This document shows, in pieces, positions 7,912 to 16,374 of a stretch of 64,000 nt of DNA. A model generated the notes under the pieces. That model was not told the DNA's origin. It made no database searches and saw only the letters and a list, made by a program, of their open reading frames with translations. Position 1 is the first letter of the stretch. Every line of letters starts with the position of its first letter. Made by a program: the position numbers and the translations under genes. Origin of the DNA: Microbacterium sp. AZCO (GTDB taxonomy: Bacteria; Actinomycetota; Actinomycetes; Actinomycetales; Microbacteriaceae); NCBI RefSeq assembly GCF_039614715.1, contig NZ_CP154857.1:1054001-1118000 (forward strand), read 5' to 3'.

Positions 7912-8772
7912 TCAGACCTGCTCGCCGCGCGGGGCGGCGGCATCCTTCCCCGGGAGAAGGGTCGTGACGGGAAGCGGCGACGGCCGCTTGGCGGTGACGT
8001 GATCTCCGGAGGACTGGTGGCGCAGGCGCCGCAGCACCCACGGCACGAGGTACTCGCGCGCCCACACCAGATCGACGGCGCGCGCTTCGCGCCACGTGCG
8101 GTTGGGGAGCGGGTCGGGCTGCATGGGCTGCAGGTCGTTGGGCACGTTGAGGGCGCGCAGCACCATGCGCGCCACCTCGTGGTGGCCGAGCGCGTTGTAG
8201 TGCAGGCGGTCGTCGTCGAAGAAGCGCATGTCCTGCACCTCTTTGAGCGCCCACTGGTCGGCGACGATGCAGTCGTACCTGTCGGCGATCGAGCGGATGT
8301 TCTCGTTGTAGATCGCGACCTTGCCGCGGATGCCGCGGAACACCGGCGTGAAGTTGGTGTCGATCCCCGTGAAGACGACGAGGGTCGCGCCGTGACCGGT
8401 GAGGCGCACGACGGCGTCCTCGAACTGCTGCGCCACGACGTCGGGGTCGGTGCCCGGGCGGATGACGTCGTTGCCGCCCGCCGAGAAGGTGATGAGGTCG
8501 GGGCTCAGGGCGAGGGCCGGCTCGATCTGGTCGGCGACGATCTGCCCGATGAGCTTGCCGCGCACCGCGAGGTTGGCGTACGCGAAGTCGTCGACCTGCT
8601 GCGACAGCACCTCGGCGACGCGATCCGCCCACCCGCGAAATCCGTTCGGCGCGGTCGGCTCGGGGTCGCCGACGCCCTCCGTGAAGGAGTCGCCGATCGC
8701 GACGTACCGGCGCCAGGGATGCGGCCCGGAGTTGGCGATGAAGGGGCTGCGGGGATCTTCGCTGTTCGGCAT
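7912..8772 (-). CDS. SGNH/GDSL hydrolase
   Basis: A 286-residue SGNH-fold esterase. Block I is VAIGDSFTEGVGDPEP with the nucleophilic Ser; block III is FSAGGNDVI with the oxyanion Asn; block V is DDRLHYNALGHHEVA with the Asp-xx-His pair. No signal peptide is seen, so it is probably cytoplasmic. The start (MPNSEDP) is chosen because GAGGAAAAG precedes it at good spacing; in-frame codons further upstream run into the helicase gene. A second protein with almost the same blocks is encoded at 42047-42811. Substrate unknown. Confidence 0.88.
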   Translation of the reverse strand: MPNSEDPRSPFIANSGPHPWRRYVAIGDSFTEGVGDPEPTAPNGFRGWADRVAEVLSQQVDDFAYANLAVRGKLIGQIVADQIEPALALSPDLITFSAGGNDVIRPGTDPDVVAQQFEDAVVRLTGHGATLVVFTGIDTNFTPVFRGIRGKVAIYNENIRSIADRYDCIVADQWALKEVQDMRFFDDDRLHYNALGHHEVARMVLRALNVPNDLQPMQPDPLPNRTWREARAVDLVWAREYLVPWVLRRLRHQSSGDHVTAKRPSPLPVTTLLPGKDAAAPRGEQV

Positions 8773-8905
8773 CCGTCTTTTCCTCGGTTTATGACCGCTC
8801 ACCAGGCTATCGCCCGCCCGACGCCGCGCCGCGTCGGCCAGCGTGTCGCCGGTCTCGTTTAGGGTGGTCGTTCGTGCCGTCGGGCGCACGCGGAGGGGAG
8901 GCCGA

Positions 8906-10825
8906 GTGGAAGACGAGACGATCCTCGGCGCTTCGCCGGAGTCCTCCTTCGCGCTCGAGCACGCCCCCGAGATCGCGGAATCCGGCGACCGCGGCGGCGT
9001 CGACGACCACGGCCGTCCGCATCTGGGCAGCTTCGCCGCCGAGCACCTCTCCCCGTCGTATCCGCAGCGTGCGCCGTGGGGAACCGCGCAGCGCCTGCGC
9101 GCCTGGCAGGTCGAGGCGCTCGACCTGTACTTCAGCCTCGACGGACCCGACGGCGTCGGCAGCGGCCCCCGCGACTTCCTCGCCGCCGCAACGCCCGGCG
9201 CCGGCAAGACGACGTTCGCCCTCCGCCTCGCGAGCGAGCTGCTGCGCCGCCGGATCGTCGACCGCATCGTCGTCGTCGCGCCGACGGAGCACCTCAAGAC
9301 GCAGTGGGCGGATGCCGCGGCCCGCGTCGGCATCCGGCTCGACCCCGCCTTCAGCAACCGTCACTTCTCGCCGGCACGGCACTATCACGGCGTGGCCGTC
9401 ACCTACGCGCAGGTCGCGGTGAAGGCATCCGTCCACGAACGGCTCGTCCTCGACAAGCGCACGCTCGTGATCCTCGACGAGGTGCACCACGGCGGCGACG
9501 CCCTGAGCTGGGGCGACGCCCTGCGCGAGGCGTACCAGCGGGCGACGCGTCGCCTGCTCCTGAGCGGCACGCCGTTCCGCAGCGACACGGCGCCCATCCC
9601 GTTCGTCGAGTACCACCCGAACGAGAAGGGCATCCGCCTCTCCCGCACCGATTACAGCTACGGCTACCGGCGCGCCCTGGAGGACGGCGTCGTCCGCCCC
9701 GTCATCTTCATGGTCTACGCCGGCCAGATGCGCTGGCGCACCAAGACCGGCGACGAGATGGAGGCGCAGCTCGGGCAGGACAATACGAAGGACATCACGT
9801 CGCAGGCATGGCGCACGGCGCTCGACCCCGAGGGCGACTGGATCCCCGCTGTCCTGCGCTCGGCGGACCGCCGGCTGACGGAAGTCCGCGAGCACGTGCC
9901 CGATGCGGGCGGTCTCGTCATCGCGACCGACCAGACCGCTGCCCGCGCCTACGCCGCGATCCTCCACGAGATCACGGGGGAGGCGCCCACGATCGTCCTC
10001 TCGGACGAGGCCGAGGCGTCGGGCCGCATCGAGGCGTTCTCGAAGAGCGACTCGCGCTGGATGGTCGCCGTGCGCATGGTGTCGGAGGGCGTCGACGTGC
10101 CGCGCCTCGCGGTGGGCGTGTACGCGACGAGCGCCTCGACCCCGCTCTTCTTCGCCCAGGCGATCGGCCGCTTCGTGCGTGCCCGGCGGCGCGGCGAGAC
10201 CGCCAGCGTCTTCCTCCCGAACGTGCCGCAGCTCCTCGGGCTCGCCAACGAGCTCGAGCGTCAGCGCGACCACGCGCTGGATCGCGACAGCGACGGCGAC
10301 GACGAGTGGAACGCCGAAGAAGACCTGATGGATGCCGCCGAGCGCGAGGACAAGGCATCCGATGCGCTCACCGAGGAGTTCACCTACCAGGCGCTCGGCT
10401 CGCAGGCGCATTTCGACCGCGTCCTCTTCGACGGCAAGGAGTTCGGCCAGCTCGCCGTGCCCGGAACCCCCGAGGAGGAGGAGTTCCTCGGCCTCCCGGG
10501 CCTGCTCGAGCCCGAGCACGTGCATGAGCTGCTGATGCAGCGCCAGGCGCGCCAGACGCGCCATCGCAAGGCGCGGGAGGCGTCGTCGGCCGACGGCGAT
10601 TCGGCACAGGCTCCCGCGCCGCCGCAGGCGCTGCACCGGACGCTCAAGGAGCAGCGACAGCTGCTCAACAGCCTCGTGGGCCTCTACGCCCGGCAGGCGA
10701 ACGAGCAGCACGGCGCCGTGCACGCCGAGCTGCGGCGCATCTGCGGAGGTCCCGCCGTCGCCCAGGCGACCGTCGCGCAGCTGCAGGCACGCATCGACGT
10801 GCTGCGCAAGCGCGTCCACTCCTGA
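8906..10825 (+). CDS. DEAD/DEAH-box (superfamily 2) helicase
   Basis: A 639-residue SF2 ATP-dependent helicase. Seen are the Q-like region RLRAWQVEALDLYF, Walker A ATPGAGKTTFALRL, Walker B ILDEVHHGG (DEVH), motif III LSGTPFRSDT and motif VI QAIGRFVRARRRGE. The C-terminal 200 residues, charged and with little similarity to known domains, are rich in Glu/Asp then Gln/Arg. The GTG at 8906 is preferred because GGAGGGGAG precedes it; a TAGGGT -10 at 8860-8865 would give a 33-base leader. It resembles actinobacterial Ssl2/XPB-like or type III restriction-related helicases, but no restriction or methylase subunit is adjacent. Confidence 0.88.
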   Translation: MEDETILGASPESSFALEHAPEIAESGDRGGVDDHGRPHLGSFAAEHLSPSYPQRAPWGTAQRLRAWQVEALDLYFSLDGPDGVGSGPRDFLAAATPGAGKTTFALRLASELLRRRIVDRIVVVAPTEHLKTQWADAAARVGIRLDPAFSNRHFSPARHYHGVAVTYAQVAVKASVHERLVLDKRTLVILDEVHHGGDALSWGDALREAYQRATRRLLLSGTPFRSDTAPIPFVEYHPNEKGIRLSRTDYSYGYRRALEDGVVRPVIFMVYAGQMRWRTKTGDEMEAQLGQDNTKDITSQAWRTALDPEGDWIPAVLRSADRRLTEVREHVPDAGGLVIATDQTAARAYAAILHEITGEAPTIVLSDEAEASGRIEAFSKSDSRWMVAVRMVSEGVDVPRLAVGVYATSASTPLFFAQAIGRFVRARRRGETASVFLPNVPQLLGLANELERQRDHALDRDSDGDDEWNAEEDLMDAAEREDKASDALTEEFTYQALGSQAHFDRVLFDGKEFGQLAVPGTPEEEEFLGLPGLLEPEHVHELLMQRQARQTRHRKAREASSADGDSAQAPAPPQALHRTLKEQRQLLNSLVGLYARQANEQHGAVHAELRRICGGPAVAQATVAQLQARIDVLRKRVHS

Positions 10826-10828
10826 GGG

Positions 10829-10858
10829 TTGACCCTTCCGCGGAGCCTCCGGTAACGT
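10829..10858 (+). promoter_or_regulatory. Sigma-70-type promoter of the rhamnogalacturonan lyase gene
   Basis: TTGACC at 10829-10834 and TAACGT at 10853-10858 are separated by 18 bases, giving a predicted start near 10865 and a leader of about 86 bases. It is one of only two near-consensus -35/-10 pairs noticed in the window. Confidence 0.6.
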
Positions 10859-10862
10859 TTCA
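10851..10862. promoter_or_regulatory. Candidate LacI-family operator
   Basis: GGTAACGTTTCA is close to the LacI/GalR-type palindrome TGAAACGTTTCA and overlaps the -10 box. Position and sequence suggest sugar-responsive repression; no LacI gene is in the window. Confidence 0.45.
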
Positions 10863-10950
10863 ATCGCCGCACGGAAAGCGCATTCCCTGTCCGATCGACG
10901 ATCCTCGCCATCGAGGTCGGGCGTGTCCTCAGGAAGAGAAGGATTCGACG

Positions 10951-13503
10951 ATGAATCACGGACTGAGTCCGTTCCGTGCGGCCGTGGCAGTGCTCGCAGC
11001 AGGATGCCTCGCAGCCGGCTCCGTGCAGGCGGCGGCCGCCGCTCCACCCGATCACGCCGGTCCGTTCGCGGGCGAGAGCGTCCCTGCCGGCCTGCCGCAG
11101 ATCGAAGCGCTCGATCGCGGCCTCGTCGCCGTGTCGACGAGCGCGGGCGTCTTCGTGAGCTGGCGACTCCTGGCGTCGGAGGCGACCGGATCCACCGCGA
11201 CCGGCGTCGCGGGGCCCGACTTCGTCGTCTCGCGCGACGGCACGGCGATCGCGACGGTCACGGACAGCACCAACTACGTGGATGCCGGAGGCTCGGCATC
11301 CTCCCACTACACGGTGACTCCCGTGGTGAGCGGCATCCAGGGCGAGCCGAGCGCGGCCGTCGCGCCGAGCGCGAACGGCTACCTCACGGTGCCCCTCCGC
11401 AAGCCCGCCGACGGCGTGACCCCGAAGGGCGAGGCGTACACGTACTCGGCGAACGATGCGAGCGTCGCCGACGTCGACGGCGACGGCGCTTACGAGTTGA
11501 TCGTCAAGTGGGATCCGTCCAACTCGAAGGACGTCTCGCAGGTCGGCTACACGGGCGAGGTCTACCTCGACACGTACGAGCTCGACGGCACGCTGCTCAA
11601 CCGCATCTCGCTCGGCGTCAACATCCGGGCGGGTGCGCACTACACGCAGTTCCTCGCGTACGACTTCGACGGCGACGGCCGCAGCGAGCTCATGCTCAAG
11701 ACGGCGCCGGGCACGAAGTCGACGACGTACGAGGCGGACGGATCGGTGAAGGCGGAGTCGTACGTGACGATGCCGGCCGCCGACGTCGCGGCGGGATACA
11801 CGCACGAGGACGACTATCGCCTGAGCAACCAGGACTTCCGCGAGCACCTGACCGACATGTTCCTCGGCTGGAGCGACCGTGCCGAGGTGATCTCCGGGCA
11901 GTGGCCGGCGACGCTCGAGGAGGCGTGGGGCATCCCCGTGACCCACGAGTACCCCTTGAGCCGCGAGAACGCGGAGGAGCTGACCGACTACTTCATCGAC
12001 GTCTACGGTCCGAGCCGCAGCGGGAACAACCGCCTGTGGAACTTCGAGGGGTTCATCGTCGACGGGCCGGAGTACCTCACGGTCTTCGACGGCCTCTCCG
12101 GCGCCGAGCTGCAGACGATCCCGTACAACCCGCCGCGCGGCGATGACGGGCTCCTGTGGGGCGACTACGCCATGGCGCGCATCGAGCCGGGCAACCGCGT
12201 CGACCGCTTCCTCTCCGGGGTCGCGTACGTCGACGGCACGCATCCTTCCGCCGTCTTCGCCCGCGGCTACTACACGCGGGCCACCATGGCCGCCTACGAC
12301 TGGGACGGCACGAGCCTCAGCGAGAGGTGGTTCGTCGACAGCGGGCACGTCCCCATGACGAACCCGTTCAACGACAGCCCGCACGGGCGCGACGGCTCCA
12401 ACCCGGCCTACGCCACGCTCACGACGCAGGGCTTCCATTCGCTCAGCGCCGCGGACGTGGACGGAGACGGGCGCCACGAGATCGTCTACGGCGGCGCGAC
12501 GATCGACGACGACGGGTCGCTCCTGTACAGCTCGTTCGACACGCTGCCGCCGCAGAGCGCGCAACCCGGCCAGGATGTCCGGCTCGGGCACGGCGATGCG
12601 ATGCACGTGACCGACATCGATCCGAACCGCCCCGGTCTCGAGATCTGGACCGTCCACGAGGGTGCGACTTTCGCTCCCTACGGCTCGGCGATGCGGGATG
12701 CGGCGACCGGCGAGGTGCTCTTCGGCTCCTACTCGGGCCGCGACACCGGCCGCGGCATGATCGGCGACGTCCGCCCGGACGTCCCCGGCATCGAAGCGTG
12801 GTCGAGCATGCCGAACGGAACGGAAGGGTCGGGTCTCCTGAGCGCGACGGGCGGCCGGCTGCAGCCGACGACGCCCGGCACCAACCAGTCGATCCGATGG
12901 GCCGGCGATCTCACGACGCAGATCGTCGACGGGTCGGGCACCGCGACGCCGACGATCAAGGACTGGACGCGCGGCACCCTCCTCACCGCGACGGGCACCC
13001 TGACCAACAACGGCACGAAGGGCAATCCGTCGCTCGTCGCCGATGTGCTGGGCGACTGGCGTGAAGAGCTCGTGGTGCGCACGACGGACTCGTCCGCGCT
13101 GCGGATCTACGTCTCGACGGATGTGACCTCGCACAAGCTCGTGACGCTCATGGCCGACCTGCAGTACCGCGCCGAGATCGCCCGGCAGCAGACGACGTAC
13201 AACCAGCCGGCCTACACCGGGTGGTACCTCGCGTCCGACATGGACTTCTCGAAGGTCCCGCTGCTCACGGTCGAGACGTCGCCGCGCGCGCCGGAGCTGC
13301 GCGATCGCCCGGGCAGCGGCAAGGACGAGGTTCAGGTGCACGCGACGGACGGCGTCGCCTGGTACGTCAACGGAGAGCGTGTGACGGCGCCCAACGGCAA
13401 GGTGCGCGTCGACGGACCCGTCGAGGTCGTCGCCGTGCCCACCGCGTGGTACCGCTTCCCCGCCGGCGCCACGACCCGCTGGACGGCCGAGTTCACCGGC
13501 TGA
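10951..13503 (+). CDS. Secreted rhamnogalacturonan lyase (PL11 family)
   Basis: An 850-residue exported enzyme that cleaves the rhamnose-galacturonate backbone of pectin by beta-elimination. A Sec signal peptide covers about residues 1-31. Next comes an Fn3-like beta domain (about 50-140), then the PL11 beta-propeller with repeated Ca2+-binding loops such as DVDGDGAYELIVKWDPSNSK and DFDGDGRSELMLKTAPGT, and NPFNDSPHGRDGSNPAY. The last 80 residues form a separate Ig-like segment after the propeller; the protein is longer than the roughly 600-residue Bacillus YesW/YesX. The ATG follows AGGAAGAGAAGG. It stands alone, with its own promoter, LacI-like operator and terminator, and no other pectin genes nearby. 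Confidence 0.93.
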   Translation: MNHGLSPFRAAVAVLAAGCLAAGSVQAAAAAPPDHAGPFAGESVPAGLPQIEALDRGLVAVSTSAGVFVSWRLLASEATGSTATGVAGPDFVVSRDGTAIATVTDSTNYVDAGGSASSHYTVTPVVSGIQGEPSAAVAPSANGYLTVPLRKPADGVTPKGEAYTYSANDASVADVDGDGAYELIVKWDPSNSKDVSQVGYTGEVYLDTYELDGTLLNRISLGVNIRAGAHYTQFLAYDFDGDGRSELMLKTAPGTKSTTYEADGSVKAESYVTMPAADVAAGYTHEDDYRLSNQDFREHLTDMFLGWSDRAEVISGQWPATLEEAWGIPVTHEYPLSRENAEELTDYFIDVYGPSRSGNNRLWNFEGFIVDGPEYLTVFDGLSGAELQTIPYNPPRGDDGLLWGDYAMARIEPGNRVDRFLSGVAYVDGTHPSAVFARGYYTRATMAAYDWDGTSLSERWFVDSGHVPMTNPFNDSPHGRDGSNPAYATLTTQGFHSLSAADVDGDGRHEIVYGGATIDDDGSLLYSSFDTLPPQSAQPGQDVRLGHGDAMHVTDIDPNRPGLEIWTVHEGATFAPYGSAMRDAATGEVLFGSYSGRDTGRGMIGDVRPDVPGIEAWSSMPNGTEGSGLLSATGGRLQPTTPGTNQSIRWAGDLTTQIVDGSGTATPTIKDWTRGTLLTATGTLTNNGTKGNPSLVADVLGDWREELVVRTTDSSALRIYVSTDVTSHKLVTLMADLQYRAEIARQQTTYNQPAYTGWYLASDMDFSKVPLLTVETSPRAPELRDRPGSGKDEVQVHATDGVAWYVNGERVTAPNGKVRVDGPVEVVAVPTAWYRFPAGATTRWTAEFTG

Positions 13504-13519
13504 TCCCGCACCCCGACGA

Positions 13520-13564
13520 CCGCCCCGGCTGCCGTTCCGCTTTCCGTGCGGGCAGCCGGGGCGG
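13520..13564 (+). terminator. Terminator after the rhamnogalacturonan lyase
   Basis: A perfect 14-bp stem (13520-13533 with 13551-13564, CCGCCCCGGCTGCC against its complement) encloses a 17-base loop just after the stop codon. There is little T tract. Confidence 0.65.
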
Positions 13565-13686
13565 TTCCCTGCCGCCGGGGTTCGGGGGCCCGAAATGCTG
13601 GCAATCGCGGCGTTCCGGGGATGCGGCATCCACCCCCTGACTAGCGTGGAAGGGTCCCCGCACCGCAGCAGCCTTTGGAGGCTCCG

Positions 13687-14775
13687 TTGAGCGCGCCCGC
13701 CGCACCCACCGCCCGCGACCGACGTCGCTGGGCGCAATACCTCGTCAACGAGCGCGCCGAGGCGCGCGTGTACCGCGAGCTGGCCGCGCGGCGCGAGGGC
13801 GAGGAGCGCGAGATCCTCACGGCGCTCGCCGAGGCGGAGGGCCGGCACGAGGCGCACTGGCTCGAGCTGCTCGGCGGGGAGCCGAAGCGGCTGCCGAGCC
13901 CCGGACTCGGAACGCGGCTGCTCGGCTGGATGGCGCGGCGCTTCGGATCGATCTTCGTCCTGGCACTCGCCCAGAACGCCGAGGGGCGCTCACCCTACGA
14001 CGACGAGCCGTTCGCGACATCGCGCATGGCGGCGGACGAGAAGATCCACCACGAGGTCGTGCGGGGGCTCGCCGCCCGAGGGCGGCGGCGCCTCTCGGGA
14101 ACCTTCCGCGCCGCCGTTTTCGGCGCCAACGACGGCCTCGTCTCGAACCTCGCCCTCGTCATGGGCATCGGCGCGACGGGCGTGTCGGCGCAGTTCGTGC
14201 TGTTCAGCGGTGTCGCGGGCCTCCTCGCCGGCGCGCTCTCGATGGGCGCGGGGGAGTTCGTGTCGGTGCGCTCGCAGCGCGAGCTGCTCGAGGCGACCGA
14301 GCCCAACGGCTACGCCGACGCCGCCCTCCCGCACCTCGACATCGACGCCAACGAGCTCGCCCTGGTCTATCGGACACGGGGGATGCCGGAGACCGAGGCC
14401 CTCGAGCGCGCTCGCCGCATCGTGGCGGCATCCCGGACGCAGGAGGCGCAGAGCACGTACACCGGCCCCGTCGAGGTCGTGGACAACCACGAGGTCGTCG
14501 GAAGCGCGTGGGGAGCCGCCCTGTCGAGCTTCCTGTTCTTCGCCTCGGGCGCCATCATCCCGGTGCTGCCGTGGATCTTCGGGCTGTCCGGCGTCGCGGC
14601 CGTCGTGCTCGCCCTCGTGCTCGTCGGCATCGCCCTGCTGTCGACGGGGGCGACCGTCGGACTGCTCTCGGGGGGCCCGCCGCTGCGCCGCGCGCTGCGC
14701 CAGCTGGGCATCGGATTCGGCGCCGCTGCCGTCACGTACGTGCTCGGTCTCGCCTTCGGCGTGTCGATGGGCTGA
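13687..14775 (+). CDS. Ferritin-like / VIT1-CCC1 family iron-manganese transporter
   Basis: A 362-residue fusion. Residues about 10-130 form a ferritin-like (rubrerythrin-type) helical domain with spaced Glu/His residues (NERAEARVYRE, EAEGRHEAHWLELL, ADEKIHHEV). The rest is a VIT1/CCC1 membrane domain with FGANDGLVSNLALVMG, GAGEFVSVRSQREL and three C-terminal membrane helices. Such MbfA-like proteins sense and export iron across the plasma membrane. The start is taken as TTG at 13687, five bases after GGAGG; an in-frame TTG at 13675 lies inside that ribosome-binding site. No ATG or GTG exists before the conserved domain. Confidence 0.88.
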   Translation: MSAPAAPTARDRRRWAQYLVNERAEARVYRELAARREGEEREILTALAEAEGRHEAHWLELLGGEPKRLPSPGLGTRLLGWMARRFGSIFVLALAQNAEGRSPYDDEPFATSRMAADEKIHHEVVRGLAARGRRRLSGTFRAAVFGANDGLVSNLALVMGIGATGVSAQFVLFSGVAGLLAGALSMGAGEFVSVRSQRELLEATEPNGYADAALPHLDIDANELALVYRTRGMPETEALERARRIVAASRTQEAQSTYTGPVEVVDNHEVVGSAWGAALSSFLFFASGAIIPVLPWIFGLSGVAAVVLALVLVGIALLSTGATVGLLSGGPPLRRALRQLGIGFGAAAVTYVLGLAFGVSMG

Positions 14776-14808
14776 CCCCGCCGATTCTTCGTCTGGCGAG
14801 GAACGTGC

Positions 14809-14814
14809 TAGTGT
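14809..14814 (+). promoter_or_regulatory. Probable -10 element for tRNA-Leu(GAG)
   Basis: TAGTGT 35 bases before the tRNA 5' end, in the short gap after the transporter gene. No clear -35 was seen. Confidence 0.4.
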
Positions 14815-14848
14815 CGATCCTCGGTTGCGAAACCGAAAACACCCAGAT

Positions 14849-14933
14849 GCGCGGGTGGCGGAATAGGTAGACGCGCTAGCTTGAGGTGCTAGTGCCCGTA
14901 TAGGGCGTGGGGGTTCAAGTCCCCCCTCGCGCA
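14849..14933 (+). tRNA. tRNA-Leu (anticodon GAG)
   Basis: A class II tRNA. The acceptor stem GCGCGGG pairs with CTCGCGC (one G-U) and is followed by discriminator A; CCA is not encoded. The anticodon stem CTAGC/GCTAG encloses the loop TTGAGGT, with anticodon GAG at 14883-14885. A long variable arm (TGCCCGTATAGGGCGT) and the T-arm GGGGGTTCAAGTCCCCC are intact. It reads CUC and CUU codons. Confidence 0.96.
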
Positions 14934-14937
14934 CAGA

Positions 14938-14971
14938 ACGAAGAAGGCCCCCGGAAGGGGGCCTTCTTCGT
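14938..14971 (+). terminator. Strong terminator after tRNA-Leu(GAG)
   Basis: A 15-bp perfect stem (14938-14952 with 14957-14971) capped by a GGAA tetraloop and followed by a short T run. It begins five bases after the tRNA. Confidence 0.9.
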
Positions 14972-15050
14972 TTCACCGGCGTTCTGCGGTACACGCGTCG
15001 TGCGAAGAATCGGCTAACCGTCTCGAAACAGAGCCGTCACCGGCGCCCGG

Positions 15051-15056
15051 TAGGTT
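15051..15056 (+). promoter_or_regulatory. Leaderless -10 element of the M20 peptidase gene
   Basis: TAGGTT ends seven bases before the ATG at 15064, and no Shine-Dalgarno is present, so the transcript should start on the start codon. Confidence 0.6.
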
Positions 15057-15063
15057 AGTCCGC

Positions 15064-16365
15064 ATGCCCACGCCCGAGACCGACCTTCCCGAGGTCGTGC
15101 GGATCGCGCGCGACCTCATCCGGTTCGACACGACCAACCACGGCGGGGGTCGCGCGACGGGCGAGCGCGAGGCCGCTGAGTACGTCGGCGCCTACCTCGA
15201 ATCGCTCGGGCTCGCGCCCGAGTATTACGAGCCGATCGACCGCCGCACGAATGTCTCCGCGCGCGTTCCGGGCAGGGATGCCGCGAAGCCCGCGCTGATC
15301 CTGCACGGCCACCTCGACGTCGTCCCCGCGATCGCCGACGACTGGAGCGTCGATCCGTTCGGCGGTGAGATCCGCGACGGGATGCTGTGGGGCCGGGGCG
15401 CCGTCGACATGAAGGACATGGACGCCATGATCCTCACGTCGGTGGCAGACCTCCTGCGCGCCGGCGAGCAGCCGGAGCGCGACCTCATCCTGACGTTCTT
15501 CGCCGACGAGGAGAACGGCGGCGTCGAAGGCTCCGCGCTCGTGGTGCGCGATCGTCCCGAGTGGTTCGCCGGCGCGACGGAGGCCGTCAGCGAGGTGGGC
15601 GGCTACTCGATCTCCGCCGGCGGGCGTCGCGCGTACCTCCTGCAGGTGGGGGAGAAGGCCCTCGCCTGGATCAAGCTCATCGCGCGCGGCCGCGCGGGCC
15701 ACGGCAGCCGTCACCACCCCGACAACGCCGTCACCCGGCTCGCCGAGGCGGTCGCGGCGCTCGGTCGCACGCAGTGGCCGATCAGCCTCACGGGCACGAC
15801 GCGCGAGCTGCTCGACGGCCTCGCCGAGCTGACCGGCGTCTCGGCGGAAGACCCGGACGCCCTCGCGGAGACGACGGGTGCGGCATCCGGATTCATCCGC
15901 TCGACGCTGCGCACGACGACCAACCCGACCGGGCTCGAGGCGGGCTACAAGCACAACGTCATCCCCGACCGCGCCGAGGCGCTCATCGATGTGCGCGCGC
16001 TGCCCGGCACCGAGGCCGCCGTCCTCGCCGAGATCCAGGCGATCGTAGGCGACGACGTGGAGATCGAGGTCGTGCATCAGGACATCGGACTCGAGGTGCC
16101 GTTCGCCGGCGACCTCGTCGACGCCATGGTCGCGGGCCTCGGCCGGCACGACCCCGGCATCCCGGTCATCCCGTACCTCATGGGCGGGGGGACCGACAAC
16201 AAGGCGCTGTCGACACTCGGCATCGCCGGCTACGGATTCGCACCGCTGCGACTGCCCGCCGATCTCGACTTCACCGGCATGTTCCACGGTGTGGACGAAC
16301 GCGTCCCCCTCGACGCGCTCGTCTTCGGTCAGCGGGTGCTGACCGATCTCATCCGCAGCTACTGA
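15064..16365 (+). CDS. M20-family metallopeptidase
   Basis: A 433-residue zinc-dependent peptidase or amidohydrolase. LILHGHLDVVPA and WGRGAVDMKDMDAMIL hold the first zinc ligands and catalytic Asp, and FFADEENGG supplies the Glu-Glu catalytic/ligand pair. A dimerisation domain (about 190-300, with GRAGHGSRHHPDNAV) and the final GGGTDNKALSTLG with FHGVDERVPLD complete the family fold. It has no signal peptide and is likely cytoplasmic, hydrolysing dipeptides or N-acylated amino acids. It is followed nine bases later by uppP and is probably cotranscribed with it. Confidence 0.94.
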   Translation: MPTPETDLPEVVRIARDLIRFDTTNHGGGRATGEREAAEYVGAYLESLGLAPEYYEPIDRRTNVSARVPGRDAAKPALILHGHLDVVPAIADDWSVDPFGGEIRDGMLWGRGAVDMKDMDAMILTSVADLLRAGEQPERDLILTFFADEENGGVEGSALVVRDRPEWFAGATEAVSEVGGYSISAGGRRAYLLQVGEKALAWIKLIARGRAGHGSRHHPDNAVTRLAEAVAALGRTQWPISLTGTTRELLDGLAELTGVSAEDPDALAETTGAASGFIRSTLRTTTNPTGLEAGYKHNVIPDRAEALIDVRALPGTEAAVLAEIQAIVGDDVEIEVVHQDIGLEVPFAGDLVDAMVAGLGRHDPGIPVIPYLMGGGTDNKALSTLGIAGYGFAPLRLPADLDFTGMFHGVDERVPLDALVFGQRVLTDLIRSY

Positions 16366-16374
16366 AAGGCGTCC

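Noticed and set aside
8906..10825. Restriction or phage-defence helicase
   Set aside because: The helicase has no methylase, nuclease or other defence gene beside it, so a defence role cannot be supported.
10684..13857. A 1,057-codon open frame on the minus strand
   Set aside because: It is the shadow of the rhamnogalacturonan lyase gene, whose own frame has a signal peptide and family motifs.
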